This document shows positions 31,315-39,931 of a stretch of DNA of 54,791 nucleotides, piece by piece; position 1 is the first letter of the stretch, and each line of letters starts with the position of its first letter. The stretch comes from a virus. Below the pieces are notes generated by a model. It made no database searches. It saw only the letters and a list, made by a program, of their open reading frames with translations, and had not been told where the DNA came from. Position numbers and translations under genes: made by a program. The stretch spans positions 1 to 54,791 of the IMG/VR virus record IMGVR_UViG_3300042446_001590; one strand, given 5' to 3'.

Positions 31315-31802
31315 CAGGACATCAAGTATTCCAGTATATGGAAATGAATGGTACGAATTACCATAAAGTAAATCAAGTAGGTATTGATTTATCAGTTAAA
31401 AAAATCGAAAAAATAATTGGTGGAGTTATGGTGTTTCAAGAAAAAACCGTAGTTAACCCTGAATTATTTACTAATGTTGAACTTACAAACATTGAAGGTA
31501 GAAAAATGTGGCGCTTAGAAAGTGGTACTTATGCACTAACATTTAATGAAGGTGTTAAGATTCCAGCTAACGCTACTGGTTTTATTACATCGCGTTCTTC
31601 AATCTATAGAGGCGGTGCAAAAATTAATTCCCCAATTTGGGACCCAGGATTTGAAACTAGAGAAATGGGTACTACAATGTTTTTAAACGCAGAAACTATA
31701 TTCATCGAAGAAAATGCTCGCGTTTGTCAATTTTACATGATTACCAATCCAATTCCACAAGAATTGTACAACGGTCAATTCCAAGGTAAGACAAATTACT
31801 AG
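31305..31802 (+). CDS. dUTPase / dCTP deaminase-like protein
   Basis: The 165-residue protein shows the trimeric dUTPase/Dcd pattern: 'QVGIDLSVKKI' near the N-terminus, 'GVKIPANATGFITSRSSIYRGG', 'NSPIWDPGFETREMG' and 'IFIEENARVCQFYMI'. It removes or prevents dUTP; whether it hydrolyses dUTP or deaminates dCTP cannot be settled here. The ATG overlaps the folE 3' end by 10 bases. A strong terminator follows, closing the cassette. Confidence 0.85.
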   Translation: MLLTGHQVFQYMEMNGTNYHKVNQVGIDLSVKKIEKIIGGVMVFQEKTVVNPELFTNVELTNIEGRKMWRLESGTYALTFNEGVKIPANATGFITSRSSIYRGGAKINSPIWDPGFETREMGTTMFLNAETIFIEENARVCQFYMITNPIPQELYNGQFQGKTNY

Positions 31803-31823
31803 TTTTTATTGTTTTAGTTTATA

Positions 31824-31852
31824 GGGTTCGGGATTCTTCCCGAGCCCTTTTT
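31824..31852 (+). terminator. Rho-independent terminator closing the 7-deazaguanine cassette
   Basis: A 10-bp stem GGGTTCGGGA / TCCCGAGCCC with one T-G pair and a TTCT loop is followed by five Ts. Confidence 0.92.
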
Positions 31853-31862
31853 GCTATTTTAC

Positions 31863-31872
31863 ATATTTATAT
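31863..31872 (+). promoter_or_regulatory. Late-type promoter box ATATTTATAT (fibre operon)
   Basis: ATATTTATAT starts 25 bases before the first fibre ATG, straight after the terminator, so the fibre module is a separate late unit. Confidence 0.6.
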
Positions 31873-31887
31873 GTAAATAATCAATAT

Positions 31888-32733
31888 ATGGGTATAATTA
31901 CACGTCAAGTTGGTCCAAACGCCAAAGGCTCTTCGCTAACATATGCGGAGATGGATGATAACTTAATTTATTTAGATGGAAAAGTAACTGGTTCTAGCGG
32001 ATACATGGCTGTATTTAGTGGCTCCAATGCTGTTAGTACAAGTCTTATATATCAAAGCGGAAATAGCATAATGATAAGCCCTGGAGCAAACCCAAATGCT
32101 TTTGTTATATATAATAATGAAAGTGATGCTACACCTTTTAGAGTAAGTACAGATAGTGATTATGTGTATATTGGTGCTGATACTGAATTAATAGGATCAT
32201 TAACTGTATCATCAAACGTAAGTAGCTCAACAGCTAATATTACAACATTAACTACAAATACATTAACAGCAGCTACCGCTTCTGTATTAAATACATTAAC
32301 AGCAGCCACCGCTTCTGTATTAAATACATTAACAGTTACAGGTAGTATTATAAATACAGGTATAGTTAGCTGTAGTATAGCAATAAGTGGTGATACAGGT
32401 GCTAGATCATTTACAGTTAGTTTAACTAAAAATAATGGAACTGCATTAACTAATCAAAGACAAGTAGTTCATTGGTGGACAAGTGGAACCCAATATGGTG
32501 CTGCTAGTGTAATAGCAAACAATACATATACAGTAGTTTCAGGTAGTAATATTGTATCTATTAATTCTGGATCAATAAATCATGCTGTAACAGACACAAA
32601 TGGTAGATTTGCAATAAGATTAACCAATGATAATTCAGCTCCACTAGATAACCCTGTTTATTTTCATGTTGAAGTCCAAGGAGCAGTATGTGTAGTTAAT
32701 AGTACAGTTGACTCAAATCCTAACCCCTCATAA
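31888..32733 (+). CDS. Tail fibre / adhesin protein
   Basis: The 281-residue protein shares its N-terminal attachment motif with the next large fibre: 'KGSSLTYAEMDDNLIYLDG' against 'KGSPLTFAEGDDNLVYLEG'. The middle is Thr/Ser/Asn-rich and contains a tandem 11-residue duplication (TLTAATASVLN) from a 33-bp DNA repeat. The C-terminal ~110 residues resemble a globular beta-rich domain (WWTSGTQYGAASVIANNTYT). No signal peptide. It is likely part of a fibre bundle that recognises the host surface. Confidence 0.75.
   Translation: MGIITRQVGPNAKGSSLTYAEMDDNLIYLDGKVTGSSGYMAVFSGSNAVSTSLIYQSGNSIMISPGANPNAFVIYNNESDATPFRVSTDSDYVYIGADTELIGSLTVSSNVSSSTANITTLTTNTLTAATASVLNTLTAATASVLNTLTVTGSIINTGIVSCSIAISGDTGARSFTVSLTKNNGTALTNQRQVVHWWTSGTQYGAASVIANNTYTVVSGSNIVSINSGSINHAVTDTNGRFAIRLTNDNSAPLDNPVYFHVEVQGAVCVVNSTVDSNPNPS
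32260..32325 (+). repeat. Tandem 33-bp duplication in a fibre gene
   Basis: Two copies (32260-32292 and 32293-32325) of a 33-bp unit starting ACATTAACAGCAG differ at one base (T/C). Each encodes TLTAATASVLN in frame. Confidence 0.95.
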
Positions 32734-32738
32734 TCAAA

Positions 32739-32963
32739 ATGAAACGCTCTAGCTACGGCAGTAAAGCACCAGCGTCTGCATTAAAACAATACATACGCCC
32801 AGCTAACTGGACAGTAAATGGTGTTAATTTTGTTGAAGAAGGAAAATTCACAGGTACGTTTGCAACAGGAACTACTGGGCAAGCAGCATCGTACTATGAA
32901 GTAGTAAATGGTTTAGGGTATTATGATGTAGAAAACAATTCAACCTACTACGGTAACGAATAA
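32739..32963 (+). CDS. Small virion protein between fibre genes
   Basis: The 74-residue protein has a basic start (MKRSSYGSKAPASALKQYIR) and an aromatic/Gly-rich end (GLGYYDVENNSTYYGNE), without Cys or a membrane segment. It is flanked at 5 and 8 bases by the two fibre genes, so it is probably co-translated with them and may be a fibre connector or capping protein. Confidence 0.6.
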   Translation: MKRSSYGSKAPASALKQYIRPANWTVNGVNFVEEGKFTGTFATGTTGQAASYYEVVNGLGYYDVENNSTYYGNE

Positions 32964-32971
32964 TTATAAAA

Positions 32972-35900
32972 ATGGCATTAGTAAAAAGATTAGTAAAAGG
33001 TTCACCATTAACATTCGCAGAAGGGGATGATAACTTAGTTTATTTAGAGGGATTAGCATTAAATGCTGCTACTACAGGCTCAAATTTATTCTATGGTAAC
33101 CAAATAATTTCAGGATCAGGAATAAATACTATATTACAAATACATGGAGCCAATGCTGAACCTTGGGCTTTTGGAATATATAATGATACTTATAATCCTA
33201 CTCAATCAGTATTAGCGGGTTGGGTAGATATTACTGGTGAAGCAAATATAGGAACAGAGGTTAATAAACCACTTCAAATCTATACAAATGCCAATTACGC
33301 AAACCCTACCTTAATAATATCAAGCTCAGGTGTTACCATTACTAATAAATTAACTGTAAACAGTGGTATTACAGGTTCATTACAAGGAACATCATCATAC
33401 GCTATAAATGCTTTAAGTGCTTCATATGCTACAACAGCATCATACGCAAACAATTTTACAGTAGCTGGCACTTTAACTGCTCAAACACTTATAGTACAAA
33501 CTATAACATCCAGTATAATTTACACTTCTGGGTCTAACCAGTTAGGTGATGCTATAAACGACACTCAATTATTAATAGGTACTACTAGGATAACAGGTAG
33601 TTTACAAGTAACTGGTAGCAGTAGTCTATCAGGATCATTAAATGTATCTAATGGTATTACTGGGTCATTATTTGGAACATCATCGTATGCTTCAAATGCT
33701 TTAACAGCATCATTTGCCTTAAACGCAGTATCAATATCTACAGGATCATTTGCAACTACAGGTTCAAATAATTTTATAGGAAACCAAACTATAACAGGAT
33801 CATTAAGAGTAAGTGGTAGTATTACCGGTTCATTACTAGGAACAGCGTCACTAGCTACAACAGCATCATATATAAGAAATGCCGTATCTGCTTCATACTG
33901 GAGTGGAAGTATTACAAATGCTATTTCAGCATCATACGCCGCAACAGCATCTTTAGCTACAACAGCATCCTACATAAGAACAGCAGCTTCTGCTTCATAT
34001 GTAAATCAATTAGTACAAAAAGTATCTATTAGTGGATCACTACAAAATGGTAATTCTACATTAGCATCAGGAGTATCATCACACGCTGAGGGATCAGACA
34101 CAACAGCATCGGGTGATTATTCACATGCTGAGGGTAATTATACTCTAACAATTGGGTTATGGTCACACGTTGAAGGATTTTATACTACAGCATCGGGTGA
34201 TTACTCTCATGCTGAAGGATTTGGGGCATTAGCTTCAGGATCATATTCACATGCTGAAGGAAATTACACAATATCATCAGGATCATATTCACACGCTGAA
34301 GGAAATACTACTACAGCATTAGGAGACTATTCACACGCTGAAGGTTACAGTACAGAAGCAATAGGAAACCATTCTCACGCTGAAGGAAACAACAATACAA
34401 CTTTAGGAGTATCATCACACGCTGAAGGATCAAACACTGTAACATCAGGATCATATTCACATGCTGAGGGTAATTATACTCTAACAACTGGACGATGGTC
34501 ACATGCTGAGGGTAGCTATGCTACAGCATTAGGAGATTGGTCACATGCTGAAGGATTTGGGGCATTAGCTTCTGGGTCAAATTCACATGCTGAAGGAAAT
34601 TATACTATAGCCTCAGGATCAAACTCACACGCTGAAGGAGACAATACAATAGCATTAGGAGATTCATCTCACGCTGAAGGATACAGTACTAGAGCAACAG
34701 GAAATTATTCTCACGCTGAAGGAAACAATAATACAGCTTTAGGAGACTATTCACACGCTGAAGGATCAAGCACTACAGCTTTAGGAGATTATTCACACGC
34801 TGAAGGATCAAGCACTACAGCTTCTGGGTCACATTCACACGCTGAAGGATTAGGCACTAGAGCATCAGGGTCATATTCACATGCTGAAGGGCAGAGTACT
34901 AGAGCAGTAGGAAATGCATCACACGCTGAAGGATCAAGTGCAATAGCATCAGGAAGTCATTCACATGCTGAAGGACAAGGTGCTATATCTTTAGGACAAT
35001 ATTCACACGCTGAAGGAACTACTACTAGAGCAGTAGGAAATGCATCACACGCTGAAGGAAATTCTACTATGGCTTTAGGGTCAAATTCACATGCTGAAGG
35101 TTATTTTACTACAGCGTCACTAAATTATTCTCATGCTGAAGGAATTCAATCTGTATCATCAGGATCATATTCACATGCTGAAGGAGAAAGTACTATAACT
35201 TTAGGAAATGCATCACACGCTGAAGGAGCTTTTACTACAGCATCCGGAGATTACTCTCATGCTGAAGGATTAAGCTCAACAGCATCCGGTTCAAATTCAC
35301 ATGCTGAGGGTGAATTTACTCTAGCATCAGGAAGTACATCACACTCTGAAGGTTATTATACAACAGCATCAGGTGATTATTCACATGCTGAAGGAGCTAA
35401 TGCTATAGCATCTGGATTATATTCACATGCTGAAGGAAACAATACTAGAGCAACAGGATCACATTCACATGCTGAGGGATCAAATACTAGGGCATCAGGA
35501 ATAGGATCACATGCTGAAGGAGCAAACACAATAGCATCAGGAGATTATTCTCATGCTAGTGGTCAATTTACTATAGCATCTGGATCATACCAAACAGTAT
35601 TAGGTAGATACAATTTAGTAAATACTGCATCTTTATTTATTATAGGTAAAGGAACCAGTTCAGGAGCTAGATCAAATATAATGGATGTTACATCTACTAC
35701 TGTAAGTATTACAGGATCACTAAATGTGAATGGTAGCATTACAGGTTCACTATTAGGAACAGCATCATTGGCTACAACAGCTTCATATTCTTTAAGATCA
35801 AAAGTAAATTATGCACAAGCCGGAGGTGGTGCTCTTATTACTTTAGGTGCTAGTGCATCCCCACAATCAATTATAAGTGCTTCAATAACTACTACAGGTA

Positions 35901-36172
35901 ATCCTGTTAGAGTTGCAGCATATGGTGATGCTGAAAATACAGGTGCTGGTTATTGGGCACAATTACAACTTTATAGAGATGCAACAGCAATAGGTGCCAC
36001 AGTACATACTGAAGGTAGTGCTACCAGTGAAAATTCACCATTTGCTTTCTCTTATATAGATGCACCAGCAGCAGGAACATATACTTATTATTTAACAGCA
36101 AACCAAATCTCTGGAGGGAATATTAAATTTGGAGAAAGCACAGCACCAATAATAAATGTTCAAGAATTATAA
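32972..36172 (+). CDS. Large tail fibre with 36 SHAEG (Hep/Hag, YadA-head-like) repeats
   Basis: The 1066-residue protein has four parts. Residues 1-60 are the attachment motif shared with the first fibre gene. Residues ~130-345 contain 'GSL.GTAS.ATTASYA' repeats of a trimeric shaft. Residues 369-872 are 36 copies of a 14-residue unit (SHAEG..T.ASG.Y), as in trimeric autotransporter head domains that form a left-handed beta-roll. Residues ~873-1066 are a C-terminal globular domain with a predicted beta-sandwich (VRVAAYGDAENTGAGYWAQL). Each repeat has the SHAEG core with only minor changes (SHVEG, SHSEG, SHASG). It is likely a long, stiff, trimeric receptor-binding fibre. No S74 chaperone domain was seen. 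Confidence 0.88.
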   Translation: MALVKRLVKGSPLTFAEGDDNLVYLEGLALNAATTGSNLFYGNQIISGSGINTILQIHGANAEPWAFGIYNDTYNPTQSVLAGWVDITGEANIGTEVNKPLQIYTNANYANPTLIISSSGVTITNKLTVNSGITGSLQGTSSYAINALSASYATTASYANNFTVAGTLTAQTLIVQTITSSIIYTSGSNQLGDAINDTQLLIGTTRITGSLQVTGSSSLSGSLNVSNGITGSLFGTSSYASNALTASFALNAVSISTGSFATTGSNNFIGNQTITGSLRVSGSITGSLLGTASLATTASYIRNAVSASYWSGSITNAISASYAATASLATTASYIRTAASASYVNQLVQKVSISGSLQNGNSTLASGVSSHAEGSDTTASGDYSHAEGNYTLTIGLWSHVEGFYTTASGDYSHAEGFGALASGSYSHAEGNYTISSGSYSHAEGNTTTALGDYSHAEGYSTEAIGNHSHAEGNNNTTLGVSSHAEGSNTVTSGSYSHAEGNYTLTTGRWSHAEGSYATALGDWSHAEGFGALASGSNSHAEGNYTIASGSNSHAEGDNTIALGDSSHAEGYSTRATGNYSHAEGNNNTALGDYSHAEGSSTTALGDYSHAEGSSTTASGSHSHAEGLGTRASGSYSHAEGQSTRAVGNASHAEGSSAIASGSHSHAEGQGAISLGQYSHAEGTTTRAVGNASHAEGNSTMALGSNSHAEGYFTTASLNYSHAEGIQSVSSGSYSHAEGESTITLGNASHAEGAFTTASGDYSHAEGLSSTASGSNSHAEGEFTLASGSTSHSEGYYTTASGDYSHAEGANAIASGLYSHAEGNNTRATGSHSHAEGSNTRASGIGSHAEGANTIASGDYSHASGQFTIASGSYQTVLGRYNLVNTASLFIIGKGTSSGARSNIMDVTSTTVSITGSLNVNGSITGSLLGTASLATTASYSLRSKVNYAQAGGGALITLGASASPQSIISASITTTGNPVRVAAYGDAENTGAGYWAQLQLYRDATAIGATVHTEGSATSENSPFAFSYIDAPAAGTYTYYLTANQISGGNIKFGESTAPIINVQEL
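34076..35587 (+). repeat. 36 x 42-bp tandem repeat array (SHAEG units)
   Basis: The array covers exactly 36 units of 42 bp with no change in phase. Each unit encodes x-SHAEG-(nine variable residues). It is an in-frame coding repeat, not a CRISPR array. Confidence 0.93.
34118..34789 (+). repeat. 336-bp higher-order duplication inside the SHAEG array
   Basis: Units 2-9 (34118-34453) and 10-17 (34454-34789) match one by one: NYTLT, [FS]Y.TA, FGALASG, NYTI.SG, N/D-TALGD, YST.A.GN, NNNT.LG and S.T. This suggests an 8-unit block was duplicated within the array. Confidence 0.8.
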
Positions 36173-36183
36173 AATAAATTCTA

Positions 36184-36215
36184 TTAGGAAAGTCAAAATT
36201 ATTTTATTATCTTTA
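36184..36215 (+). promoter_or_regulatory. Host-like promoter before the DNA polymerase
   Basis: TTAG at 36184-36187 (one change from TTTG), a 20-base spacer beginning GAAAGTCAAAA, and TATCTTTA at 36208-36215. The ATG is four bases beyond the -7 box, so the transcript should be nearly leaderless. Confidence 0.6.
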
Positions 36216-36219
36216 GGCT

Positions 36220-38802
36220 ATGTATCAATCAGCCTATTACGACAGAACAGATTATTCTTATTATATTAGAGATGATAAAACAGGATGGCATAATTTCAAA
36301 TATACCCCTGAATTATATCAAATCGCTCCAGATGGTGTACTAGAAACACTAGACGGTAAACGTGCTACTCCAATTAAAAAATATAATTGGAAGGATATTT
36401 CATTATATGAACAAGACGTTGATAAATTAACTCGAGTATTAATCGATTTATATAAAGACGATGATAATGGACCAACACATCAAAATGTAGTTTATTTCGA
36501 TATTGAGTGTGAAATTGGTGGAGCATTAACTACAGAATACATCAAATCAGCACCGATGAAAATGACATCGGTTTCAGCTTACGATCAAACAACACAAAAA
36601 TATTATTGTTATATATTAGATGAAAAACAACAACTAGATCCTATCGACAGTGATAATAAAGTAGTTGTTCCATTTAAAACAGAAGCAGAAATGCTAGCCA
36701 AATTCCTAGATCTATGGGAAGAATTAGATCCTACTATCATTACAGGATGGAATAGTGGATTTTTTGACGTACCTTACATGTACTATAGAATGTGTAATGT
36801 ATTAGGCAAAACTGAAGCATCTCGTTTATCCCCTCTACGCAAATTAAATTTCACTGAATGGGATATATCACAGCCTATTGAATTAGGTGGTATTAATCAT
36901 TTAGATTATATGTTATTATTTAAAAAATATATAACTAAACAAGAACCATCATATAAATTAGGTGATGTTGGAGAAAAATATGTAAAATTAGGTAAAGTTG
37001 AGTATGAAGGTAACCTAGATAAATTATTTAGAGACGATATAAACACATTCATTCAATATAACCTAAGGGATGTTGAGATTATTATTGAATTGGAGAAAAA
37101 GCTTAAATTCATTGATTTAACGGTAGCTATCTGTCATTTATGTCATGTACCCTACGAACAAATATACTTATCAACAGTATTAAATGATGGAGCTATATTA
37201 ACATATTTAAAACGTCAAGGTATAGTATCACCTAATAAACCAACTACAATAAATCCATTATTAAAAGACAGTAATAATGATGAATATGCTGGTGGTTATT
37301 TAAAAGATCCAATTCCTGGATTATATGAGTGGGTTATTGACTTAGACTTTACATCACTATATCCTTCTATTATTCGTTCACTTAATATAGGAATTGAAAC
37401 ATTAATAGGTAGAATTGTTAATTCAGACAAATATGACAATCAATGGACATATGCTGAGTTAGTTAATATGGATCCTAATGATTTAATTACTATTGAAAAA
37501 TTAAGACCCGATTTCACATTAGCTAGAAATCAAGTACCTGTAAGGAAAGTAATCAATATGATTGAATCTAATATTTGGGTTACTGCGGCTTCAGGAGCTA
37601 TATTTCAAACAGACAAATCATCTGTAGTATGTGAAGTATTAACAGATTGGTTTAATAAACGTAAGCATTATAAAAAATTAATGTCTCAATCATACAAATC
37701 AGGAGATAAGAATTTAGGTGATCATTACCATCGATTACAACATGCTTATAAAATTAAATTAAATGACGTTTATGGTTGCTATGCTATTAACGGATGGAGA
37801 TATACTGATGGACATAAAATCATTTCATCTGCTATCACATTAACAGGACAACGAGTAACTCAAGAATCCATTAAGTTTGTAAACAAATGGATGAATGATA
37901 AATTAAATACTAAAAATAAAGACTATGTAGTTACTTCAGATACTGACTCATTATTTATCCAGGTTAAGGATCTACTAATAAGTAAAGGTATTGATTTAAA
38001 TAATAAAGAGGAATGCGTTAGAGTAACACTCGAATTAGCAACTGAAATTCAAAAAGCATCTAATGAATATATAGGTAAATTTGCTATGACTGCGTTTAAT
38101 ATTCCTAATAATAGAGAACATTATTTTGAGTTAAAACAAGAGGTAGTTATTGAAAGGGGATATTTTGCTGGTAAACGTCGATATGCTATGGCTATCGTAA
38201 ATAAAGAAGGTGTACCTGTAGAAGAAATGGTAATGATGGGATTGGATCTAATGAAATCAAATATGCCACCACTATATAAAAAGTTTGGACAAAATCTATT
38301 AGTTGAAATAATGGCTGGTAAACCTAAACAAGAAATAGATAAGAGTATTATTGACTTTAAATCATCATTAAACCAATTACCTTGGGCTGATATTGCTAAA
38401 CCTACAGGAGTAAAACAAATTAGTGCTTATGTTGCTAAACGTCCATCGCCTGGTGAGATATTTAGTGAATTAAAATTAAAATGCCCAATCAATACTAGAG
38501 CCGCTGTGTATTATAACGATATCCTTAGATTTAAACGTTTAGATAAAAAATATTCATGTTTTACTGAAGGTGATAAGATGAAGTATGTATCTTTAAAACC
38601 TAATCCATTTGAAATTAACGTAATAGGATTTAATGGTAACGACCCTGAATTTATTACTAGTTTTATAGACAAATATGTTGATAGAGAAGATGCGTTTAAC
38701 TCTGTATTATTAAATAAATTAAAAGGTGTTTATGAAGATATTGGGTGGGGCAATGATTTCCCTGTATTAGATGCAAAAATATCTAGATTCTTTAAATTTT
38801 AA
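36220..38802 (+). CDS. Family B DNA polymerase (T4 gp43-like)
   Basis: The 860-residue protein has a 3'-5' exonuclease part with VVYFDIECEIGG (Asp94, Glu96) and TIITGWNSGFFDVPYM. The polymerase motifs are A DLDFTSLYPSII (Asp376), B KLNDVYGCYAIN and C TSDTDSLFI (Asp574, Asp576). It is the main replicative polymerase with proofreading. Size is close to T4 gp43 (898). The next gene is the sliding clamp. It starts four bases after a host-like -7 box. All catalytic Asp residues are present. Confidence 0.95.
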   Translation: MYQSAYYDRTDYSYYIRDDKTGWHNFKYTPELYQIAPDGVLETLDGKRATPIKKYNWKDISLYEQDVDKLTRVLIDLYKDDDNGPTHQNVVYFDIECEIGGALTTEYIKSAPMKMTSVSAYDQTTQKYYCYILDEKQQLDPIDSDNKVVVPFKTEAEMLAKFLDLWEELDPTIITGWNSGFFDVPYMYYRMCNVLGKTEASRLSPLRKLNFTEWDISQPIELGGINHLDYMLLFKKYITKQEPSYKLGDVGEKYVKLGKVEYEGNLDKLFRDDINTFIQYNLRDVEIIIELEKKLKFIDLTVAICHLCHVPYEQIYLSTVLNDGAILTYLKRQGIVSPNKPTTINPLLKDSNNDEYAGGYLKDPIPGLYEWVIDLDFTSLYPSIIRSLNIGIETLIGRIVNSDKYDNQWTYAELVNMDPNDLITIEKLRPDFTLARNQVPVRKVINMIESNIWVTAASGAIFQTDKSSVVCEVLTDWFNKRKHYKKLMSQSYKSGDKNLGDHYHRLQHAYKIKLNDVYGCYAINGWRYTDGHKIISSAITLTGQRVTQESIKFVNKWMNDKLNTKNKDYVVTSDTDSLFIQVKDLLISKGIDLNNKEECVRVTLELATEIQKASNEYIGKFAMTAFNIPNNREHYFELKQEVVIERGYFAGKRRYAMAIVNKEGVPVEEMVMMGLDLMKSNMPPLYKKFGQNLLVEIMAGKPKQEIDKSIIDFKSSLNQLPWADIAKPTGVKQISAYVAKRPSPGEIFSELKLKCPINTRAAVYYNDILRFKRLDKKYSCFTEGDKMKYVSLKPNPFEINVIGFNGNDPEFITSFIDKYVDREDAFNSVLLNKLKGVYEDIGWGNDFPVLDAKISRFFKF

Positions 38803-38803
38803 C

Positions 38804-38834
38804 TTTGAAAAGCAAAACAAATTAATTATATTTA
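38804..38834 (+). promoter_or_regulatory. Host-like promoter before the sliding clamp
   Basis: TTTG at 38804-38807, a 19-base spacer beginning AAAAGCAAAA, and TATATTTA at 38827-38834; the ATG is four bases further. A near-perfect match to the Bacteroidota consensus. Confidence 0.72.
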
Positions 38835-38838
38835 GCAC

Positions 38839-39564
38839 ATGAAAAAATTATACTTATCTGACGTTATAGAAAAATACTATTTAGGTGGTGTTGTTGAACG
38901 TGTAAAAATTAGTGTAACTGATAAAACATTACATTCTAAATTTATAGCAGTTAATAAAAATTTAATTGGGGAACTATCAGCTCCTAATATTGAATTAGAA
39001 GATTGTGAATTTGGAGTATATGATACATCACAACTACTAAAATTACTTAATATTACAGACCAGTTTATTACATTAAACGTAGAAAAACAAGGTAAAGTAT
39101 CTAATAAATTACTAATTGCAGACACAGAGTATAATTTAGAATATGCTTTAGCGGATACTATGTTAACTCCTATTATTCCTTCATTTGATGAACCAGAATA
39201 TGAAATGGTAGCTACTCTTGACAAAGAATTTATTGACAAATTTATTAAAGCTAAAAAAGCATTAAATACTGAAGTGTTTGTAGTTGAACCTAGCTACGAT
39301 GCTTTACACAATGATGTTATCTTGTTTACTTTAGGTGGTGTTGAAGGATATACTAATAAAATTAGTTTTCATATTGTAGCTTCTAAAACAAAAACATTAG
39401 GTACGCAAAGTAAATTCCCTATTAATGAATTTAATGAAATACTATTAGCTAATAAAGACATTACTTCCAGTACATTGTATATAAGTCAACAAGGTGTATT
39501 AAAGATTGAATTCGAGAATGAAGAAAAAGTAAAAGTATCTTACGTTCTTATCGGAAAGGAATAA
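38839..39564 (+). CDS. Sliding clamp (T4 gp45-like)
   Basis: The 241-residue protein is close to T4 gp45 in length (228) and two-domain layout. The segment 'ELEDCEFGVYDTSQLLKLLNITDQFITLNV' aligns with the gp45 'VAIYDLNGFLGILSLV' region. The second half ends in strands with 'GVLKIEFENEEKVKVSYVLI'. It lacks enzyme motifs, as expected for a ring that tethers the polymerase to DNA. Context is strong: polymerase before it, clamp loader genes at 42.2 and 44.2 kb. In T4, gp45 also activates late transcription, which may matter for the late-type boxes here. Confidence 0.82.
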   Translation: MKKLYLSDVIEKYYLGGVVERVKISVTDKTLHSKFIAVNKNLIGELSAPNIELEDCEFGVYDTSQLLKLLNITDQFITLNVEKQGKVSNKLLIADTEYNLEYALADTMLTPIIPSFDEPEYEMVATLDKEFIDKFIKAKKALNTEVFVVEPSYDALHNDVILFTLGGVEGYTNKISFHIVASKTKTLGTQSKFPINEFNEILLANKDITSSTLYISQQGVLKIEFENEEKVKVSYVLIGKE

Positions 39565-39571
39565 AAATTAT

Positions 39572-39581
39572 ATATTTATAT
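39572..39581 (+). promoter_or_regulatory. Late-type promoter box ATATTTATAT (groES/groEL)
   Basis: ATATTTATAT within the nearly palindromic TATATATTTATATAC lies 32 bases before the groES ATG. Confidence 0.55.
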
Positions 39582-39603
39582 ACAACACAAATTAATTAAC
39601 GTT

Positions 39604-39894
39604 ATGAAAATAAAACCATTGCACAACCACGTTGTGATCAAACAACAAGACGAAACAGAAACCATGTACGGGAACATTATTGTCCCAGATGCTGGTAAAG
39701 AAAAACCATTAATGGGCGAAGTAGTAGCAGTAGGACCTGGTATTGTCAACATGAATGGAGCTTTAATCCCAAACACATTAGAAGTAGGCCAAAAAGTATC
39801 ATTTCCTTCATTTGGTGGACAAAAACTAAGTATAGGTGGAGAAGATTATCTTATCTACAAAGAACAAGATATATTTGCTATTTTAGAGGATTAA
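39604..39894 (+). CDS. groES: GroES-like co-chaperonin
   Basis: The 96-residue protein has the GroES layout: 'MKIKPLHNHVVIKQQDETET' with the mobile-loop region 'MYGNIIVPDAGKEKPLMGEV', 'VAVGPG', 'VGQKVSFPSFGGQKLSIGGE' and 'DYLIYKEQDIFAILE'. Length equals bacterial GroES. It caps the GroEL ring, which is encoded 37 bases downstream. A late-type box precedes the pair, suggesting a role in folding virion proteins. Confidence 0.93.
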   Translation: MKIKPLHNHVVIKQQDETETMYGNIIVPDAGKEKPLMGEVVAVGPGIVNMNGALIPNTLEVGQKVSFPSFGGQKLSIGGEDYLIYKEQDIFAILED

Positions 39895-39931
39895 TAATTA
39901 ACATAGTATACTAAATAATAAAACAAAATAA

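Noticed and set aside
34076-35587. Regular repeats that could suggest a CRISPR array
   Set aside because: Units are 42 bp, contiguous, in frame and encode SHAEG repeats; there are no constant repeats separated by unrelated spacers and no cas1/cas2 genes.
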